From assembly GCF_013085345.1 (NCBI RefSeq), contig NZ_JABFAJ010000005.1:41358-105357 (forward strand): 64,000 nucleotides of DNA, read 5' to 3'. Under the pieces are notes generated by a model. The model worked only from the letters and a program-made list of their open reading frames with translations. It was not told the origin of the DNA and did not search any database. A program made the position numbers and the translations under genes. Shown here in pieces: positions 45,136 to 54,388 of this stretch; within the stretch, counting starts at the first letter, position 1, and every line of letters starts with the position of its first letter. This DNA comes from Isoptericola sediminis (GTDB lineage Bacteria; Actinomycetota; Actinomycetes; Actinomycetales; Cellulomonadaceae).

Positions 45136-45161
45136 CCAATACTCAGCATGCTGTGTATTGG
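45136..45161. promoter_or_regulatory. 26-bp near-perfect palindrome upstream of the MFS exporter gene
   Basis: The half-sites CCAATAC-t-CAGCA and TGCTG-t-GTATTGG meet at the centre; only one base pair (T/T) breaks the symmetry. It ends 7 bp before the start codon GTG 45169 and overlaps the GGAGGA ribosome-binding site. A TACAGT -10-like box precedes it (45128-45133). It is the size and shape of a TetR operator, but no TetR gene is adjacent. Confidence 0.7.
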
Positions 45162-45168
45162 AGGACCC

Positions 45169-46752
45169 GTGGCAGACCGCCGCCGTTGGCTCGCGCTGGT
45201 GACCGTCTCGGTCGCCGTCTCGCTCATCATCGTCGACTCGACGATCGTCAACGTGGCGATCCCGTCGATCGTGGCCGACCTGGGGATCGACTCGACCCAG
45301 GTGCAGTGGGTCCAGGAGTCCTACACGCTCGTGTTCGCCTCCCTCCTGCTGGTGCTCGGCGTCCTCGCCGACCGGTGGGGCCGCCGCCGCATGATGATGG
45401 CGGGTGTCGCGGTCTTCGCCGCGTCGTCGTTGCTGGCGGCCACCGCACCCACCGGCGGCGTGCTCATCGGCGCCCGGCTGGTCCAGGGTCTCGGCGGCGC
45501 GATGATCCTGCCCACGACCCTGTCGATCATCAACGCGACCTTCCGCGGCCGCGAGCGCGGCATCGCCTTCGCCGTCTGGGGCTCGACCATCGGCGGCATG
45601 GCCGCCGTCGGGCCCCTGCTGGGCGGTTGGCTCACCACCGACTACTCGTGGCGCTGGGCGTTCGGCATCAACATCCCCCTGGGCGTCCTCATCCTGGTCG
45701 CCGCGGCCCTCGTGGTCACGGAGTCCCGGGCCGACGAGCAGCGCGGCACCGACCTCGTGGCGGCCCTGCTGTCCGTGCTGACCTTCGGCGGGATCGTCTT
45801 CGGGCTCATCGAGGGACGATCGCTGGGCTGGTGGACGACGCTCGACGCCGCCGCCGACTGGTGGCCGCTCGGACTGTCCCCGGTGCCGGTCGCGCTCACC
45901 GTGGGCGTCGCCGCCGGCGTCCTGTTCGTCCGGCGCGGTCTGCGTCGGGCGCGCCACGGCCTGCCGACCCTGATCCCGCTGGACCTGTTCGGCATCGCCT
46001 CGTTCCGCAACGGCAACGTCGCCGCCCTCGTCGTCTCGCTCGGGGAGTTCGGCATCCTGCTGTCGCTGCCGATCTGGCTGCAGAACGTCCTCGGCTACGA
46101 CGCCCTGGCGACCGGCTGGATCCTCGTGGGCCTCGCGGGCGGATCGTTCCTGGCCAGCGGGGCGGCGCAGGCCCTGACCGTCCGGTTCGGTGCCGTGCCG
46201 GTGGTGCGCCTCGGCATCGCCGCCGAGATCGTCGGTGTCGTGGGTCTGGGGGCCGTCGCCCGTCCCGACTCCACCTGGGTCACCGTCGTGCCGTTCCTCG
46301 TCGTCTACGGCTTCGGGGTCGGGCTGGCGACCGCGCAGCTCACGGGCGTCGTCCTCGCCGACGTCCCCGTGCGCGTCTCCGGTGCCGCCTCCGGGACCCA
46401 GAGCACCGCACGTCAGGTGGGGTCAGCGCTCGGCATCGCCATCCTCGGCACGATCCTGTTCACGACCACCGCGGCCGACCTGGACGCCCGGCTCGCGGAC
46501 CGTGGCGTCCCGGACGCCGCCCGGGAAGCCACCGTGACGGCCGTGGTGGACAGCGCGGGTGGCGCCATCGCCGGCCTGGAGCAGGACCCGGCCACGGCGT
46601 CCGCCGCCGACGACGCGCGGGCTGCCCTCACGCAGGGGACCCGCTGGTCCGCGTGGGTGGCGGGCGGCTTCCTCCTGCTGGGACTGGGCGCCACGCTCAC
46701 GCTGGAGCGCCGGCCCCGCGAGACGGTCACGGTCGCCGAGGACCGCACCTGA
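45169..46752 (+). CDS. MFS multidrug exporter, EmrB/QacA (DHA2) family
   Basis: The 527-aa protein fits the 14-helix DHA2 group. It has IVDSTIVNVAIPSI in helix 1 (motif D1), the loop LGVLADRWGRRRMM (motif A) and LVQGLGGAMILPTTLSI (motif C). It exports cationic or lipophilic drugs using protons. GTG 45169 has GGAGGA 3 nt upstream; the operator-like palindrome covers this site. Confidence 0.9.
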   Translation: MADRRRWLALVTVSVAVSLIIVDSTIVNVAIPSIVADLGIDSTQVQWVQESYTLVFASLLLVLGVLADRWGRRRMMMAGVAVFAASSLLAATAPTGGVLIGARLVQGLGGAMILPTTLSIINATFRGRERGIAFAVWGSTIGGMAAVGPLLGGWLTTDYSWRWAFGINIPLGVLILVAAALVVTESRADEQRGTDLVAALLSVLTFGGIVFGLIEGRSLGWWTTLDAAADWWPLGLSPVPVALTVGVAAGVLFVRRGLRRARHGLPTLIPLDLFGIASFRNGNVAALVVSLGEFGILLSLPIWLQNVLGYDALATGWILVGLAGGSFLASGAAQALTVRFGAVPVVRLGIAAEIVGVVGLGAVARPDSTWVTVVPFLVVYGFGVGLATAQLTGVVLADVPVRVSGAASGTQSTARQVGSALGIAILGTILFTTTAADLDARLADRGVPDAAREATVTAVVDSAGGAIAGLEQDPATASAADDARAALTQGTRWSAWVAGGFLLLGLGATLTLERRPRETVTVAEDRT

Positions 46753-46759
46753 CGGGGGA

Positions 46760-47389
46760 TCAGCCGAGCTCGGCCACCAGGTCCGCCGCACCCCGTGTCC
46801 GGGCGATCAGCTCCGCGTTGACCTGGTCCGACCCGCGGGCCCAGACGGCGGCGTCGGCCGGGCTCTTGCCGAACGCTCGGTGCCGCTCCTCGAGCCGGGC
46901 CAGCCGCAGATCCTCGGCCACCTCGACGTACCAGACCTCGCTCATGCGGGCCCGGGCGGCCGGCCAGGCCCCGGTGCCGGCCAGCAGGTAGTTTCCCTCG
47001 GTGACCACGAGCGGGATCTCGGCGGGCACCTCGACGCCCGCGGCGACCGGCTCCTCGATCTCGCGCCGGAACACCGGCGCGTAGATCGGCCGGTCGCCGG
47101 GACGGGCGTCCGCGAGCCGCGCGACCAGGGCGGCGTACCCGGCGTCGTCGAAGGTGTCGATCGCACCCTTCCGCTCCCGGCTGCCGTGCGCGGCCAGGAC
47201 CGCGTCCGACAGGTGGAACCCGTCCATCCCGACCCCGACGGCGGTGCCCGGTCCGAGCGTCTCGACGAGCCGCTGAGCGAGCGTCGACTTGCCGGACCCG
47301 GGTGCCCCGACGATCCCCAGGATCGCCCGCTCCCCCGGCACGACGAGTGCCCGGGCCCGTTCCACGAGCTCCGCCGTCGTGCACCTCAT
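46760..47389 (-). CDS. Nucleoside/nucleotide kinase-family P-loop protein
   Basis: This 209-aa phosphoribulokinase/uridine-kinase-fold protein has IVGAPGSGKSTLAQRL, then GMDGFHLSDAVL and VVTEGNYLLA. The set matches the short uridine-kinase-like or pantothenate-kinase-like proteins often called FrcK. The substrate is unknown. It overlaps the PfkB sugar kinase gene by 4 bp (ATGA), which suggests linked sugar or nucleoside phosphorylation. Confidence 0.82.
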   Translation of the reverse strand: MRCTTAELVERARALVVPGERAILGIVGAPGSGKSTLAQRLVETLGPGTAVGVGMDGFHLSDAVLAAHGSRERKGAIDTFDDAGYAALVARLADARPGDRPIYAPVFRREIEEPVAAGVEVPAEIPLVVTEGNYLLAGTGAWPAARARMSEVWYVEVAEDLRLARLEERHRAFGKSPADAAVWARGSDQVNAELIARTRGAADLVAELG

Positions 47390-48267
47390 CGCCGGACCTC
47401 GGCCAGCCAGGACCGCGGGCCGACGTGCCGCACCCGCGTCCCGGCGACCTCGACCGCCGTCGCGCAGGCCTCGGGCAGCGCGGCACCGCCGGCGAGGGCC
47501 ATGGCGAGGGCTCCGTGGAACGCGTCGCCGGCCCCCAGGGTGTCCCGGGCCTCGACCGCCGGGACAGGGACGGTGCCGGTGTCGTCGCCCGAGGACCACT
47601 CGACCGGGCCGTCGCCGTGGGTGACCACCACCCCGCGCGCCCCGAGGGCGTGCGCCCCGGCGGTGACGTCCTCGTGCCCGGGGACCGCGAACCGCGCGGA
47701 CACCGCCGCCACGTCGGCCACGGGCAGCAGCTCGGCGAACAGGGGCCGCCAGCGGCCGGCGTCGAGGACCACGCGGGGCCGCGGGTCACGGTTCTCCAGG
47801 TGCCCGACGGCGGCACCCGCGATCACGGGGTGGTGACCGTCGAACAGGACGACGTCCGGGTGCGGGAGGTCGCCGAGGAACCTCGGCGGCGGGGCCTCCG
47901 CGAGCGCCGCGTCCGCCGAGACGACCGACCGCTCCCCCGTGGCCTCGTCGACCAGCACCGCGGACACGGCGAGCGGGAAGTCCTGGCCCGGCGCGACGAC
48001 GTCGTGCACCTCGACCCCGTGGGTCTCCAGGTCGGTGCGGGCGGCACGGGCCACCGGGCTGTCGCCGAGCGCGGTGACCAGCACGGCGCGCGCCCCGAGC
48101 GCGGCCGCCGTCACGGCGGCGTTGGCGGCCGGACCGCCCGCCGCGACGTCCTGCCGCGAGGCCGTGACCTTCTCGTCCCGGTCCGGGCGGCCGGCGGCCC
48201 GGTGCACGACGTCGAGCGTCGTCAGCCCGACGAACCAGCAGGTGCCCGTGTGGTCGGCGAGAGGCAT
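47386..48267 (-). CDS. PfkB-family carbohydrate kinase
   Basis: The 293-aa ribokinase-like enzyme has GGPAANAAVTAAALGA near the N-terminus and the PfkB signature DTLGAGDAFHGAL with the catalytic Asp near residue 250. Its substrate may be a ribose-, sulfofructose- or KDG-like sugar. ATG 48267 has GGATGAGG upstream. Confidence 0.88.
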   Translation of the reverse strand: MPLADHTGTCWFVGLTTLDVVHRAAGRPDRDEKVTASRQDVAAGGPAANAAVTAAALGARAVLVTALGDSPVARAARTDLETHGVEVHDVVAPGQDFPLAVSAVLVDEATGERSVVSADAALAEAPPPRFLGDLPHPDVVLFDGHHPVIAGAAVGHLENRDPRPRVVLDAGRWRPLFAELLPVADVAAVSARFAVPGHEDVTAGAHALGARGVVVTHGDGPVEWSSGDDTGTVPVPAVEARDTLGAGDAFHGALAMALAGGAALPEACATAVEVAGTRVRHVGPRSWLAEVRR

Positions 48268-48399
48268 GGCCTCATCCTGGCACGCACCGGCCCTGTGGGC
48301 GGGAGCACCCGGCGAGTAGGATCGACGCACGAGCAGGATCGAGATCACCGCGCCGGACCGGCCGGGTTCCTGCGGGCAGCAGGCAGTCGGGGAGGCGCG

Positions 48400-48684
48400 A
48401 TGCACGACGACGGACCCGCTCGCGCGCACGCACCCCGCGCCGTGGAGTGGTCGCTCGCGCTGGGGATCGCCGGCCTGCCCTGCGCCCTGGTCCCGGTCGT
48501 CGGGGACTGGCTGGCGGCACCCCTGGGACTGGCGGCCCTCGCGCTCGGATCGATCGGCAGCCACGTCGCCGACCGCGACGGGCACCCGGGCGTGGGACGC
48601 GGGCTGGCGGGCGCGCTGCTCGGTCTCGGCGTCCTCGCAGCCGTGCTGTTCTCCGCCGTCGTGGGTGCCGTCGGACCGGCCTGA
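48400..48684 (+). CDS. Small hydrophobic DUF4190-like membrane protein
   Basis: The 94-aa protein has two hydrophobic stretches (residues ~17-48 and ~65-92) around a short hydrophilic loop (SIGSHVADRDGHPGVG). GGGAGGCGCG precedes ATG 48400. The layout matches DUF4190-type small membrane proteins; no function is known. It lies between a PfkB gene and a convergent oxidoreductase gene. Confidence 0.75.
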   Translation: MHDDGPARAHAPRAVEWSLALGIAGLPCALVPVVGDWLAAPLGLAALALGSIGSHVADRDGHPGVGRGLAGALLGLGVLAAVLFSAVVGAVGPA

Positions 48685-48720
48685 CCCGCCGTCGCGGACG
48701 GTCCCGCCGGTCCGGAGCCG

Positions 48721-49623
48721 TCAGGCGGTGCCGGTCGTCCGTTCCCGGGCCACCAGCTCGCGGAGCGCGGGCGCGATCTCTTCGCCGAGCACCTCGAGCA
48801 TGCGCGGGTCGTCGGTCGCCACGACGAACGTCCCGACGCCGTGGGTCAGGGCAAGACCGGCCAGCTCCTCGACCCACTGGTCGACCGGCCCCTGCAGGAA
48901 CCCGCGCCGGTCGGCGGTGACCTCGCCGCCGACGTTGAGCAGCCGCCGGATCTCGGCCGGGTGCCGTCCGACCTCCTCGGCGGTCTCGTCGATGATCGTG
49001 TTGCCCCGGGCCAGGCCGTCGTCCTGCAGGTAGCCGTACGAGGGCAGCCAGCCGTCGGCCTGCCGGGCGACCAGACGCAGCATGCGTGGCTTGGTGGCAC
49101 CGACCCAGATCGGCACGTCGTGCGCGGGTGCCGGGCCCCGCTTGGCCCCGGCGACGCGGTGGTGCTCCCCCTCGACGCGCAGGGGCGTCCGCTCACCGGC
49201 GTCCCAGATGCCCCGGACGATCTCGATCGCCTCGCTCAACGCGGTCACGGACTCGCCGGGGGTGAGCCGCGCCCCGCCCATCGCCGCGATCGCGTCCCAG
49301 AACCCGCCGGCGCCGAGGGCCAGGTCGACACGTCCGCTGCTGAGCAGGTCCAGGCTCGCCACGGACCGGGCGAGCACGGCGGGCTGGCGCAGCGGCAGGT
49401 TGAGGACGTTGCCCGCCAGGTGGATCCGTTCCGTGACGGCCGCGGCGTAGGAGATCAGCGTCCAGGTGTCGAGGAACCGCGGCTGGTAGGGGTGGTCCTG
49501 GAAGGTGACGAGGTCCAGCCCGGCGGACTCGGCGGTCCGGGCGAGGCGGACCGGGCCCTGCGGATCGGCGTTCGACGGCGTGATGAACGCCCCGACGACG
49601 ATCTCGTGTCCGTAGTCCGTCAT
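48721..49623 (-). CDS. LLM-class (luciferase-like) flavin- or F420-dependent oxidoreductase
   Basis: The 300-aa TIM-barrel protein has the luciferase-like features: FQDHPYQPRFLDTWTLISYAA, GNVLNLPLRQPAVLARSVASLDLLSSGRV, and ALGAGGFWDAIAAMGG. It could use F420, common in actinobacteria, or FMN. The substrate is unknown. ATG 49623 is used. The KAS III gene lies 37 bp upstream on the same strand. Confidence 0.87.
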   Translation of the reverse strand: MTDYGHEIVVGAFITPSNADPQGPVRLARTAESAGLDLVTFQDHPYQPRFLDTWTLISYAAAVTERIHLAGNVLNLPLRQPAVLARSVASLDLLSSGRVDLALGAGGFWDAIAAMGGARLTPGESVTALSEAIEIVRGIWDAGERTPLRVEGEHHRVAGAKRGPAPAHDVPIWVGATKPRMLRLVARQADGWLPSYGYLQDDGLARGNTIIDETAEEVGRHPAEIRRLLNVGGEVTADRRGFLQGPVDQWVEELAGLALTHGVGTFVVATDDPRMLEVLGEEIAPALRELVARERTTGTA

Positions 49624-49660
49624 GCCGAGCCTCCGGGGTGCTGCGTCTCTCCTGGCGTGC

Positions 49661-50698
49661 TCACCGCTGCGGGGTGGTCACCACCTGGCCGGCCCAGGTG
49701 AACCCGCCGCCGAACCCGAACAGCAGCGCGGGCACGCCCGCCGGGATCCGGCCGTCGTGCCACCACTTGGACAGCCCCAGCGGGATCGACGCCGCCGAGG
49801 TGTTGCCGGACTCGGTGATGTCGCTGACCACGACCCGGTCCTCGAGTCCGAGGGACTTGGCCAGCGGCTCGATGATGCGCAGGTTGGCCTGGTGGGCGAC
49901 CAGGACCTCGACGTCGTCCAGCGTCAGCCCCGACGCCTCCACGACGCGGCGGGCCCGCTCGGCGGCCCGGGTGATGGCCCACTTGAACACCGCACGGCCG
50001 TCCTGGGCGAACCGCTCCGCCGGTGCCTCGATGCGCACCGCCGGCGTGATCTCCGGCTCGGACCCCCACACGACCTGCCCGACACCCGGGGAGTCCGCGG
50101 CCTGGAGCACGGCGGCCCCGGCCCCGTCGGCGGTGAGGATGCAGGTCGACCGGTCAAACCAGTCGGTGACCGCGGTCAGCTTCTCCGACCCGACCACGAC
50201 GGCGGTCCGGGCGCTGCCCGTGCGGATGGCCTGGTCGGCCAGACCCACGGCGTAGGCGAAACCCGAGCAGGCGGTGTTGACGTCGATGACGCCCGGCCCG
50301 ACGACGCCCCGCAGGTCCGGCTCCTCCTCGCCCTCGGGCGTGCTCGCCCCGGGCTGGACACCGGTGCGCAAGGCGTAGGCCACGCGGCCGGCAGTGTTCG
50401 GCGACCGGTCCATCGCGGTCGTCGTGGCCACGATCACCAGGTCGACGTCGTCGTTCGCGACCCCCGCGTCGGTGAGTGCGTGCTCCGCCGCGGCGGTGGC
50501 CATGTCCGCGACCGTGACGTCGTCGGCGGCGACGTGGCGGGTGATGATGCCGGTGCGCGAGCGGATCCACTCGTCGTTCGTCTCGACGAGCTCGGCGACG
50601 TCGTCGTTGGTCATCACCCGGGCGGGCTGGTGGTGACCGAGGCCGACGATCCGGGAGCCGGCTGCGCCGGCAGGCAGCGAGAGCATGACACCGATCAT
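49661..50698 (-). CDS. fabH: 3-oxoacyl-ACP synthase III (FabH-type)
   Basis: The 345-aa thiolase-fold enzyme has the catalytic triad Cys (NTACSGFAYAV), His (HQANLRI) and Asn (NTSAASIPLGL). It condenses an acyl-CoA starter with malonyl-ACP. An insertion of ~12 residues (the ASTPEGEEEPDL region) precedes the catalytic Cys. No other fatty-acid synthase gene is near, so it may serve a specialised pathway. Start ATG 50698 or 50686 is equally possible. Confidence 0.88.
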   Translation of the reverse strand: MIGVMLSLPAGAAGSRIVGLGHHQPARVMTNDDVAELVETNDEWIRSRTGIITRHVAADDVTVADMATAAAEHALTDAGVANDDVDLVIVATTTAMDRSPNTAGRVAYALRTGVQPGASTPEGEEEPDLRGVVGPGVIDVNTACSGFAYAVGLADQAIRTGSARTAVVVGSEKLTAVTDWFDRSTCILTADGAGAAVLQAADSPGVGQVVWGSEPEITPAVRIEAPAERFAQDGRAVFKWAITRAAERARRVVEASGLTLDDVEVLVAHQANLRIIEPLAKSLGLEDRVVVSDITESGNTSAASIPLGLSKWWHDGRIPAGVPALLFGFGGGFTWAGQVVTTPQR

Positions 50699-50750
50699 GG
50701 CATGCCGGACCCGGCCCTCCGCCCGGGGGCCGGAGTGCGAGACGTCGGGC

Positions 50751-51407
50751 TCAGCCGCCGAGAACGTGGACGAGGCCACGTCCGACGAGGAACAGCCCGA
50801 GCCCCGCCACCAGGACGACCGTCAGCTGTGCGCCCCGCTTCGCGACGAAGTCCGCCAAGGCCTTCAGCCCCCGGCCGGCAGGCCCGGGCGCCACCAGCGT
50901 CAGGACGAGGGGCAACCAGGCCGGCAGGGACGCCACCACGACCACGACGAGGATCGCCACGACACGACCGACGACCTCGAGATCACCGGCGGCGATCTCC
51001 TTGGCGGCCGGGACGAGGACAGCCATGGTCGTGAAGTTCGTCGCCATGGAGAACACGCCGAAACCGAAGGCGGCGCCGGGACCCAGTGCGCGGCTCCGGG
51101 CCTCCGTCGGCCGGTGCCGGCGACGGCGGACCTCGAGGGCGGCGGCGAGGAGCACCAGCAGCGAGCCGAGGACGATGTCGAGCGAGGCGCTCAGGGTCGG
51201 CTCCTTCGGCAGTGCGAGCGAACGCCCGAAGAGCACCAGTGCGGACAGGATGACCAGCAGCGTCAGGACGACGCCCAGGGCGTAGCGCGCAGCGACCCGC
51301 CGTCCGTCCCGGCCGGAGAGGAGGAAGGTCTGCTCGCTCAGCATCATCGGGCTGACGGCGCCGACCAGCGCGAGCGGGACGACGACCGCGAGCACCTTGA
51401 GCAGCAC
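50751..51407 (-). CDS. GAP-family (Sap/LysE-like) membrane protein
   Basis: The 218-aa protein has about six hydrophobic helices, with a basic loop (EVRRRRHRPTEARSR) after the third. It begins KVLAVVVPLALVGAVSPMM, typical of the GAP family that includes mycobacterial glycopeptidolipid- and sulfolipid-addressing proteins. GTG 51407 is the likely start. It lies 52 bp upstream of the KAS III gene. Role unknown; lipid export is a guess. Confidence 0.8.
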   Translation of the reverse strand: MLLKVLAVVVPLALVGAVSPMMLSEQTFLLSGRDGRRVAARYALGVVLTLLVILSALVLFGRSLALPKEPTLSASLDIVLGSLLVLLAAALEVRRRRHRPTEARSRALGPGAAFGFGVFSMATNFTTMAVLVPAAKEIAAGDLEVVGRVVAILVVVVVASLPAWLPLVLTLVAPGPAGRGLKALADFVAKRGAQLTVVLVAGLGLFLVGRGLVHVLGG

Positions 51408-51579
51408 GGCCCCATCCTGCCAGCAGCCGGTCACCTGCCGCTCGGCGCACGGCGGTTCCGTGGGGCGGGTCGGCAACGCGCCGCAGGCTCTGGGCGTGGG
51501 CGGCCCGGTGGCCGGTGTCCTAGGTTGGGGACAGCGAGCCGTCGCCGCGGCGGCACGGACCGACCGAGAGGACCGACCC

Positions 51580-52800
51580 GTGACCGACGACGCCGCACCC
51601 GCCGATCACGTCGACGACCCGGACGGACGCCCGTGGCGGGCCGCCGAGGTGCGGCGCCTGCTCGCCTTCGGCGCCCCCTCCCTCCCCGACGGTTCGGGTG
51701 CCCGCTGGCTCGACGCCCGCGGACGTCCCGACCCCTCACGACCGGCACAGACGTGGATCACCGCGCGGATGGCCCACACCTACGCGCTGGGCGAGCTGCT
51801 CGACGTCCCCGGCTGCGGGACCCTCGCCGACCGCGCGCTCAGCGGGCTGTCCGGCCCGCTCCACGACGCCGAGCACGGGGGCTGGTTCGCCTCCGTCGGG
51901 CCCGGGGACGCCCTGGACGGCACCAAGGCCGCCTACGCCCACGCGTTCGTCGTCCTCGCCGCCTCCTCCGGGGTCCAGGCCGGCCGCCCGGGAGCCGCCG
52001 CGCTGCTCGACGACGCGCTCGACGTGCTGGACCGCCGTTTCTGGGACGACGGCGCCGGGCTGCTCGTGGACGAGTGGGACCGGAGCTGGACGGTGCTGTC
52101 GACGTACCGGGGCATCAACGCGAACATGCACGGCGTCGAGGCGATGCTCGCCGCCGCCGACGCGACCGAGGACCCCGGGTGGCTGGAGCGGGCGGTGCGC
52201 GTCACCGACCGGGTCGCCGCGTGGGCCGAGGCGACCCGGTGGCGCGTCCCGGAGCACTTCACCGCCGACTGGACCCCCGACCTCGAGCTCAACGCCGACC
52301 GCCCGCGCGACCCCTTCAAGCCCTACGGCTCCACCCCCGGCCACAGTTTCGAGTGGGCCCGCCTGATGCTGCAGCTGGACGTCGCCACGGGACACCCCGG
52401 ACGACGCACGGAGGTCGCCCTCCGGCTCTTCGACCGGGCCCTGGCGGACGGCTTCGACGGCCGCGGGTTCGTCTACACGGTCGACTGGTCCGGGACGCCC
52501 GTCGAGCGCCGCCGGTTCCACTGGGTGGCGGCGGAGGCCGTCGCCGCCGCGGAGGTGCTGGCCATGGTGACCGGTGAGTCCCGCTACGGCGAGCTCGCCG
52601 CGAGCTGGTGGGGGCTGCTGCGCCGGCGGTTCGTCGACACCGACCGCGGGTCGTGGCACCACGAGCTCGACGCCCACGACCAGCCGTCGGCGACGGTCTG
52701 GGACGGCAAGCCGGACATCTACCACGCCGTCCAGGCGCTGCTGGTGCCGGACCTCCCGCTGAGCGGGTCGTTCGCGGAGTCCGCCCGCCTCGAGTCCTAG
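51580..52800 (+). CDS. AGE-family epimerase/isomerase
   Basis: The 406-aa protein is built of (alpha/alpha)6-barrel repeats. The GHSFEWARLML segment, GKPDIYHAVQALL and RGINANMHGVEAML match N-acylglucosamine 2-epimerase, mannose isomerase and YihS-type aldose isomerases; His residues in these would act as catalytic acid/base. GTG 51580 follows GAGAGGA. Its last 4 bp overlap the convergent GntR gene. The exact sugar is unclear; plain mannose/fructose or sulfoquinovose are options. Confidence 0.85.
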   Translation: MTDDAAPADHVDDPDGRPWRAAEVRRLLAFGAPSLPDGSGARWLDARGRPDPSRPAQTWITARMAHTYALGELLDVPGCGTLADRALSGLSGPLHDAEHGGWFASVGPGDALDGTKAAYAHAFVVLAASSGVQAGRPGAAALLDDALDVLDRRFWDDGAGLLVDEWDRSWTVLSTYRGINANMHGVEAMLAAADATEDPGWLERAVRVTDRVAAWAEATRWRVPEHFTADWTPDLELNADRPRDPFKPYGSTPGHSFEWARLMLQLDVATGHPGRRTEVALRLFDRALADGFDGRGFVYTVDWSGTPVERRRFHWVAAEAVAAAEVLAMVTGESRYGELAASWWGLLRRRFVDTDRGSWHHELDAHDQPSATVWDGKPDIYHAVQALLVPDLPLSGSFAESARLES

Positions 52801-53510
52801 GAGGCGGAGGCGTCGCCCGCGAGCCCGGTCTCCCGGTAGAAGCCCCAGATGTGCTCACGCGTCTCGCGCTCGGCACGGTCGGCGTCACCGGCGATCACGG
52901 CGTCGAGGATCTCCCGGTGCTCGCCGCAGAGGCGGTCGGCCGTGGCGGGCCAGGCCGGCAGCTGCTGCACACCGCGGGCCACGTACGACGCGACGGCGCT
53001 GCGCAGCCCCGCCAGGATCGCCTCGACGAGCTGGTTGCCGGCGAGCCGCACGAGGACGAGGTGGAAGTCCTGGTCGAGCCGGACGAACTCCTCCACGCCC
53101 AGGCCCGGCACCTCCATGGCCTCGAGGAGCCGTGTCGCCTCCGCCGCCCAGCCGTCGTCCTCGCCGCCACGGGCGGCCGCCTCGCGCACCGCCCAGGTCT
53201 CCAACGTCGCGCGGGTGGCAACGACGTCGTGCACCGGCAGGGTCCCGGAGGCCACGTGCAGGCGGACCGCCGCACCGAGCCCGGCGGCGGGCCGGTCGAT
53301 GACGGTCGCCCCGGCGTCCGGCCCGGAGCCGACGGCGGTGCGGATCATGCCCATGGCCTCGAGGATCCGGATCGCTTCACGCACCGAGGGGCGGGAGACC
53401 TGGAGCTCCTCGGCGAGCGCCCGCTCGGCCGGGAGCCGCTCGCCGAGCGCCCAGCGCCCGGCGGCCAGGTCGGACTCGATGCGGGCCAGGACCTTCTCGT
53501 GGGTGCGCAC
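52797..53510 (-). CDS. GntR/FadR-type regulator (LldR-like) of lutABC
   Basis: The 237-aa protein has the GntR winged helix (LPAERALAEELQVSRPSVREAIRIL) and an FCD effector domain with FHLVLVRLAGN, which in LldR binds lactate and a metal ion. GTG 53510 lies 18 bp from a site that matches the LldR consensus exactly, ahead of lutABC. It likely represses lutABC unless L-lactate is present. The 3' end overlaps the convergent AGE gene by 4 bp. Confidence 0.9.
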   Translation of the reverse strand: MRTHEKVLARIESDLAAGRWALGERLPAERALAEELQVSRPSVREAIRILEAMGMIRTAVGSGPDAGATVIDRPAAGLGAAVRLHVASGTLPVHDVVATRATLETWAVREAAARGGEDDGWAAEATRLLEAMEVPGLGVEEFVRLDQDFHLVLVRLAGNQLVEAILAGLRSAVASYVARGVQQLPAWPATADRLCGEHREILDAVIAGDADRAERETREHIWGFYRETGLAGDASAS

Positions 53511-53527
53511 GGTCCGATCCTAGTCGC

Positions 53528-53538
53528 TGGTCTGACCA
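53528..53538. promoter_or_regulatory. LldR-type operator between the regulator and lutA
   Basis: TGGTCTGACCA is a perfect 11-bp palindrome with a central T. It matches the TNGTNNNACNA pattern of LldR sites known from Corynebacterium. It lies 18 bp from the regulator start and 53 bp from lutA. Confidence 0.85.
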
Positions 53539-53590
53539 CACGTGGCATCATGGTCACGACCCGTCAGCACCCCGCAGAAGGAGCCGGACC

Positions 53591-54388
53591 GTGCGCATCG
53601 CCCTGGCCGCGACCTGCCTCGCGGACACCCTGTTCCCCGGCGCCCCTCGCGCCACCGTGCGCCTGCTCGAACGGCTCGGCCACGACGTCGTCTTCCCCCG
53701 CGGCCAGGCGTGCTGCGGCCAGATGCACATCAACACCGGCTACGTCGAGGAGGCCGTCCCGGTCGTGCGCAACCACGTCGAGACGTTCGCCCCGGTGGCC
53801 GACGGCGCGTGGGACGCCGTCGTCATCCCCTCCGGCTCGTGCACCGGGTCGGTGCGCCACCAGCAGGCGATGGTCTGCCGCCGGGCCGGGCTCGACGACC
53901 TCGCCGCCACCGCGGAGGCGGTGGCCGCGCGGACCTACGAGCTGTCCGAGCTGCTGGTCGACCTGCTCGGGGTCACCGACGTCGGCGCCTGGTTCCCGCA
54001 CCGCGTCACCTACCACCCGACCTGCCACTCGCTGCGCATGCTCCGCGTCGGCGACCGGCCGCTGCGCCTGCTGCGCGCCGTGGAGGGCATCGACCTGGTC
54101 GAGCTGCCCGCGGCCGAGTCGTGCTGCGGGTTCGGGGGCACGTTCGCCCTGAAGAACGCCGACACCTCGGCCGCGATGCTGGCGGACAAGACCGCGAACG
54201 TCCGCGGCACGGGGGCCGCCGTCGTCACCGCCGGGGACACGTCCTGCCTGATGCACATCGGCGGCGGGCTCTCCCGGCAGCGTGCCGGCATCGGGACGCT
54301 GCACCTCGCGGAGATCCTCGCCTCCACCCGGGAGGAACCGACCCCGCTGCCCCGCGTCCGCGCGGGCGCCACGGAGGTCACCCGATGA
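53591..54388 (+). CDS. lutA: L-lactate utilization protein LutA
   Basis: The 265-aa protein has two CCG domains of the type that binds Fe-S or quinone: QACCGQMH and ESCCGFGGTF, plus HPTCHSLRM and DTSCLMHIGG. LutABC together oxidise L-lactate to pyruvate. GTG 53591 has GAAGGAG upstream. Its stop overlaps the lutB start (ATGA). Confidence 0.94.
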   Translation: MRIALAATCLADTLFPGAPRATVRLLERLGHDVVFPRGQACCGQMHINTGYVEEAVPVVRNHVETFAPVADGAWDAVVIPSGSCTGSVRHQQAMVCRRAGLDDLAATAEAVAARTYELSELLVDLLGVTDVGAWFPHRVTYHPTCHSLRMLRVGDRPLRLLRAVEGIDLVELPAAESCCGFGGTFALKNADTSAAMLADKTANVRGTGAAVVTAGDTSCLMHIGGGLSRQRAGIGTLHLAEILASTREEPTPLPRVRAGATEVTR

